Source: Alistipes sp. (GTDB lineage: Bacteria > Bacteroidota > Bacteroidia > Bacteroidales > Rikenellaceae). Taken from it: a stretch of DNA of 5,165 bases. The position numbers were made by a program, and so were the translations under genes. Position 1 is the first letter of the stretch. Every line of letters begins with the position of its first letter. Shown one piece after another: positions 3,554 to 5,165 of the stretch. Below the pieces are notes generated by a model, which was not told the origin of the DNA, ran no database searches, and saw nothing but the letters and a program-made list of their open reading frames with translations. Location of the stretch: contig JAGBYV010000202.1 of assembly GCA_017628595.1 (NCBI GenBank), positions 1 to 5,165 of the forward strand. The letters are read 5' to 3'.

Positions 3554-5165
3554 CTACAATTCGATGGTAATCAGACTATCAATATTTAGTTCGGGCTCGG
3601 CTATCTCCAGCTCTCGCTCGGGCAGCACGGGCTGCGCATCCTCCATACGCTGACGCAGCGTGCGACTGCGGTTCTGCGCTCCCTGCAGCAGACCATAGTA
3701 GAGCTGGCGTGCAATCTCACGACCACCGGCATAGTTGATGTGCGTATAGTCCTTGCCTGCCCAGCCATTCTCCACAAAGCGGGTCATGCCACCCAGTCGC
3801 TGCATAGCCTCATAGGTGTTCCAGAACGATGCGCCACACTTCTCGGCGGCCTCGCGCTGTGAGGCTGTCAGATCCACCGCCGACGACATGGGCACTATGC
3901 CCTGCTCGCCACGCTGTGAGCGGTCGCTTACACCCATAACGAGGATTGCCGCTCCGGGGAAGCAACTCTCCGCATAGCGGATCATCTTCTCTACCTGCTC
4001 GCCGTAGAGCGAGTAGTTGTGCCTGTCGGCCTGCATTATGTTGAGTCCATATTGCAGGATCACCAGGTCATAAGCTCGCATCGTGTGTATCTGTGCATTC
4101 ACCGCTGCCGACGACCAGAACATAGCCTGACCGTTGTTGCTGCGGATCGAGAAGTTATCCACGGCCACGCCCTCCTTCGAGTCGAAGTCGGCGCCTATGC
4201 CCGTAAATCCGGCCTCGCCGCTCAGTACCTTCATCTCGAGCGATGTGATGCGCTCCTCCTCCACGACAATCTGTCGTACCACATCGTCGGCCTCGAACTC
4301 GAAGATGCGCTCCTCGCCATCGTTCAGCGTAAGGCCTATGCTGGCCGCCTGGCGGCATATGAAGAGCAGTCTTGCGCGCGAGCACTCCTCCAGATGACGA
4401 CGCTTCGACGACATCTCCCAGCGTGTCGATGCTCCCGCTGCAGGGCGTGCCACCCATCCCGATACGAAGAAGTCGCCCACGTAGGGCTCGGGAACGGATT
4501 TGCGCTGCATTATGTTGTAGGGTGTCCAACCCTTCGATGTGGTCTTGATTGTCTGGCGGAAGCCGGTGAAGGGCGATGCGAAGGGTACAAAGCCTACTCC
4601 GCCACCCATAAATGTATCCTGCAGAAGTTCACGCAGATCGGCCGTCAGTATATCGCCCTCGACAAACGAGTCGCCCATAAATGCCACTCGCACAGGCTCC
4701 TGTCCTGCCAGCAGTTTTTCGTAGAAGCGGTTGAGCGGAGTGTCGAAGTCGTCACCGCGGAACTCCTCCACGCTGGTTATGAGAGCCTCGTCGGGCAGAA
4801 TATCCGAGTAGTCAGCCGTGAGTATCGCATCCAGCGGCAGGGGTGCGCTCTCGGTCACGTCGCCGCCTGTGGGTTGCTCGTCGAAGATTCCCTCCCACGA
4901 TGCCGATGTAGCCTCGCCCGTAGGCGATGCGGTGGCGGTGGTGCGTGCCACGGTCTGTGCCACCTGCTCCAGGTCAACCTCAAACTCCTCCACGTCTATC
5001 TCGGGTGCAGTCTCAGCCAGAGCCTCATCGGCGAGGGCACTGCTCTGCATTGTTATGAGGTCTGATATGATGCTTGCACGGCGCAACGACACACCGCCCA
5101 CGCTGATGGGCGGAATGAAGCTTACAACGATAAGCACTGCCAATGTGGCCAGGGCTACAAGCCAG
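3554..5165 (-). CDS. Membrane-anchored SGNH/GDSL-fold acyltransferase/esterase partner of MBOAT (5' end outside window)
   Basis: An envelope SGNH-fold protein, probably the periplasmic half of the acylation system. Counting from the TTG at 5143, SGNH motifs are: block I FMGDSF with Ser159, a glycine-rich GGGVGF (180-185) for block II, YGLN with Asn368 for block III, and DYTH with Asp465 and His468 for block V. A complete catalytic set is therefore present. Between blocks II and III lies an insertion of about 115 residues (222-338) rich in alternating hydrophobic/charged residues, likely a beta-sandwich accessory domain. Residues 35-130 are an acidic, Ala/Thr/Ser-rich linker. The frame stays open to the window edge, and the bases past 5143 encode a continuing hydrophobic stretch (WLVALATLAVLIVVSFI), an N-terminal membrane anchor; the TTG is therefore not the true start, and the gene begins beyond the window. 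The stop lies 2 nt before the MBOAT start. Confidence 0.9.
   Translation of the reverse strand, partial: WLVALATLAVLIVVSFIPPISVGGVSLRRASIISDLITMQSSALADEALAETAPEIDVEEFEVDLEQVAQTVARTTATASPTGEATSASWEGIFDEQPTGGDVTESAPLPLDAILTADYSDILPDEALITSVEEFRGDDFDTPLNRFYEKLLAGQEPVRVAFMGDSFVEGDILTADLRELLQDTFMGGGVGFVPFASPFTGFRQTIKTTSKGWTPYNIMQRKSVPEPYVGDFFVSGWVARPAAGASTRWEMSSKRRHLEECSRARLLFICRQAASIGLTLNDGEERIFEFEADDVVRQIVVEEERITSLEMKVLSGEAGFTGIGADFDSKEGVAVDNFSIRSNNGQAMFWSSAAVNAQIHTMRAYDLVILQYGLNIMQADRHNYSLYGEQVEKMIRYAESCFPGAAILVMGVSDRSQRGEQGIVPMSSAVDLTASQREAAEKCGASFWNTYEAMQRLGGMTRFVENGWAGKDYTHINYAGGREIARQLYYGLLQGAQNRSRTLRQRMEDAQPVLPERELEIAEPELNIDSLITIEL

Noticed and set aside
4019..5065. Long plus-strand ORF of 348 codons opposite the SGNH gene
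   Set aside because: It is antisense to a gene with clear SGNH motifs; its product is rich in Cys, His, Arg and Leu without any domain pattern, typical of a shadow frame in fairly GC-rich coding DNA.
5141..5143. TTG as the start codon of the SGNH gene
   Set aside because: The reading frame continues open and hydrophobic to the window edge, so the true start lies outside.

Overview
The window looks like chromosomal DNA from a member of Bacteroidales, possibly an Alistipes-like or Bacteroides-like gut species. The reasons are near-absent Shine-Dalgarno sequences in front of most genes, AT-rich spacers around more balanced coding DNA, a TAnnTTTG-type promoter box before the tRNA, a stand-alone ECF sigma factor of the Bacteroidetes type, and the type of MBOAT/SGNH pair. 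The genus is a guess. Every gene I can support lies on the minus strand, so the order of transcription runs from the right edge of the window to the left.

Right part (about 2046-5165): a two-gene, translationally coupled unit. An SGNH/GDSL-fold protein with an N-terminal membrane anchor, cut by the window edge, is followed after 2 nt by an MBOAT membrane acyltransferase. This is the architecture of the AlgI/AlgJ-AlgX, PatA/PatB and DltB/DltD systems. The likely job is moving an acyl (probably acetyl) group across the inner membrane onto a cell-envelope glycan; the acceptor cannot be read from the sequence. An AT-rich hairpin at 2006-2031 probably ends this transcript.

Middle part (about 950-2005): an ECF sigma factor with a good ribosome binding site, an AT-rich spacer with evenly spaced T-tracts, then a previously untracked 48-codon gene for a very acidic two-cysteine protein, then a strong intrinsic terminator. 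No promoter or convincing terminator is visible between the two genes, so I read them as one sigma/small-protein operon. The start codon of the small gene lies inside the 3' arm of a perfect 8-bp inverted repeat. This is the most interesting part of the window: a candidate sigma factor plus miniature acidic anti-sigma (or cofactor) module, comparable in layout to the EcfO/Reo pair of Bacteroides fragilis.

Left part (1-855): a tRNA-Leu(UAG) with its own promoter box and intrinsic terminator, followed almost without spacer by the 5' end of a gene for a COG2509-type FAD-dependent dehydrogenase that runs off the left edge. I see no mobile elements, CRISPR arrays, phage genes or defence genes here.
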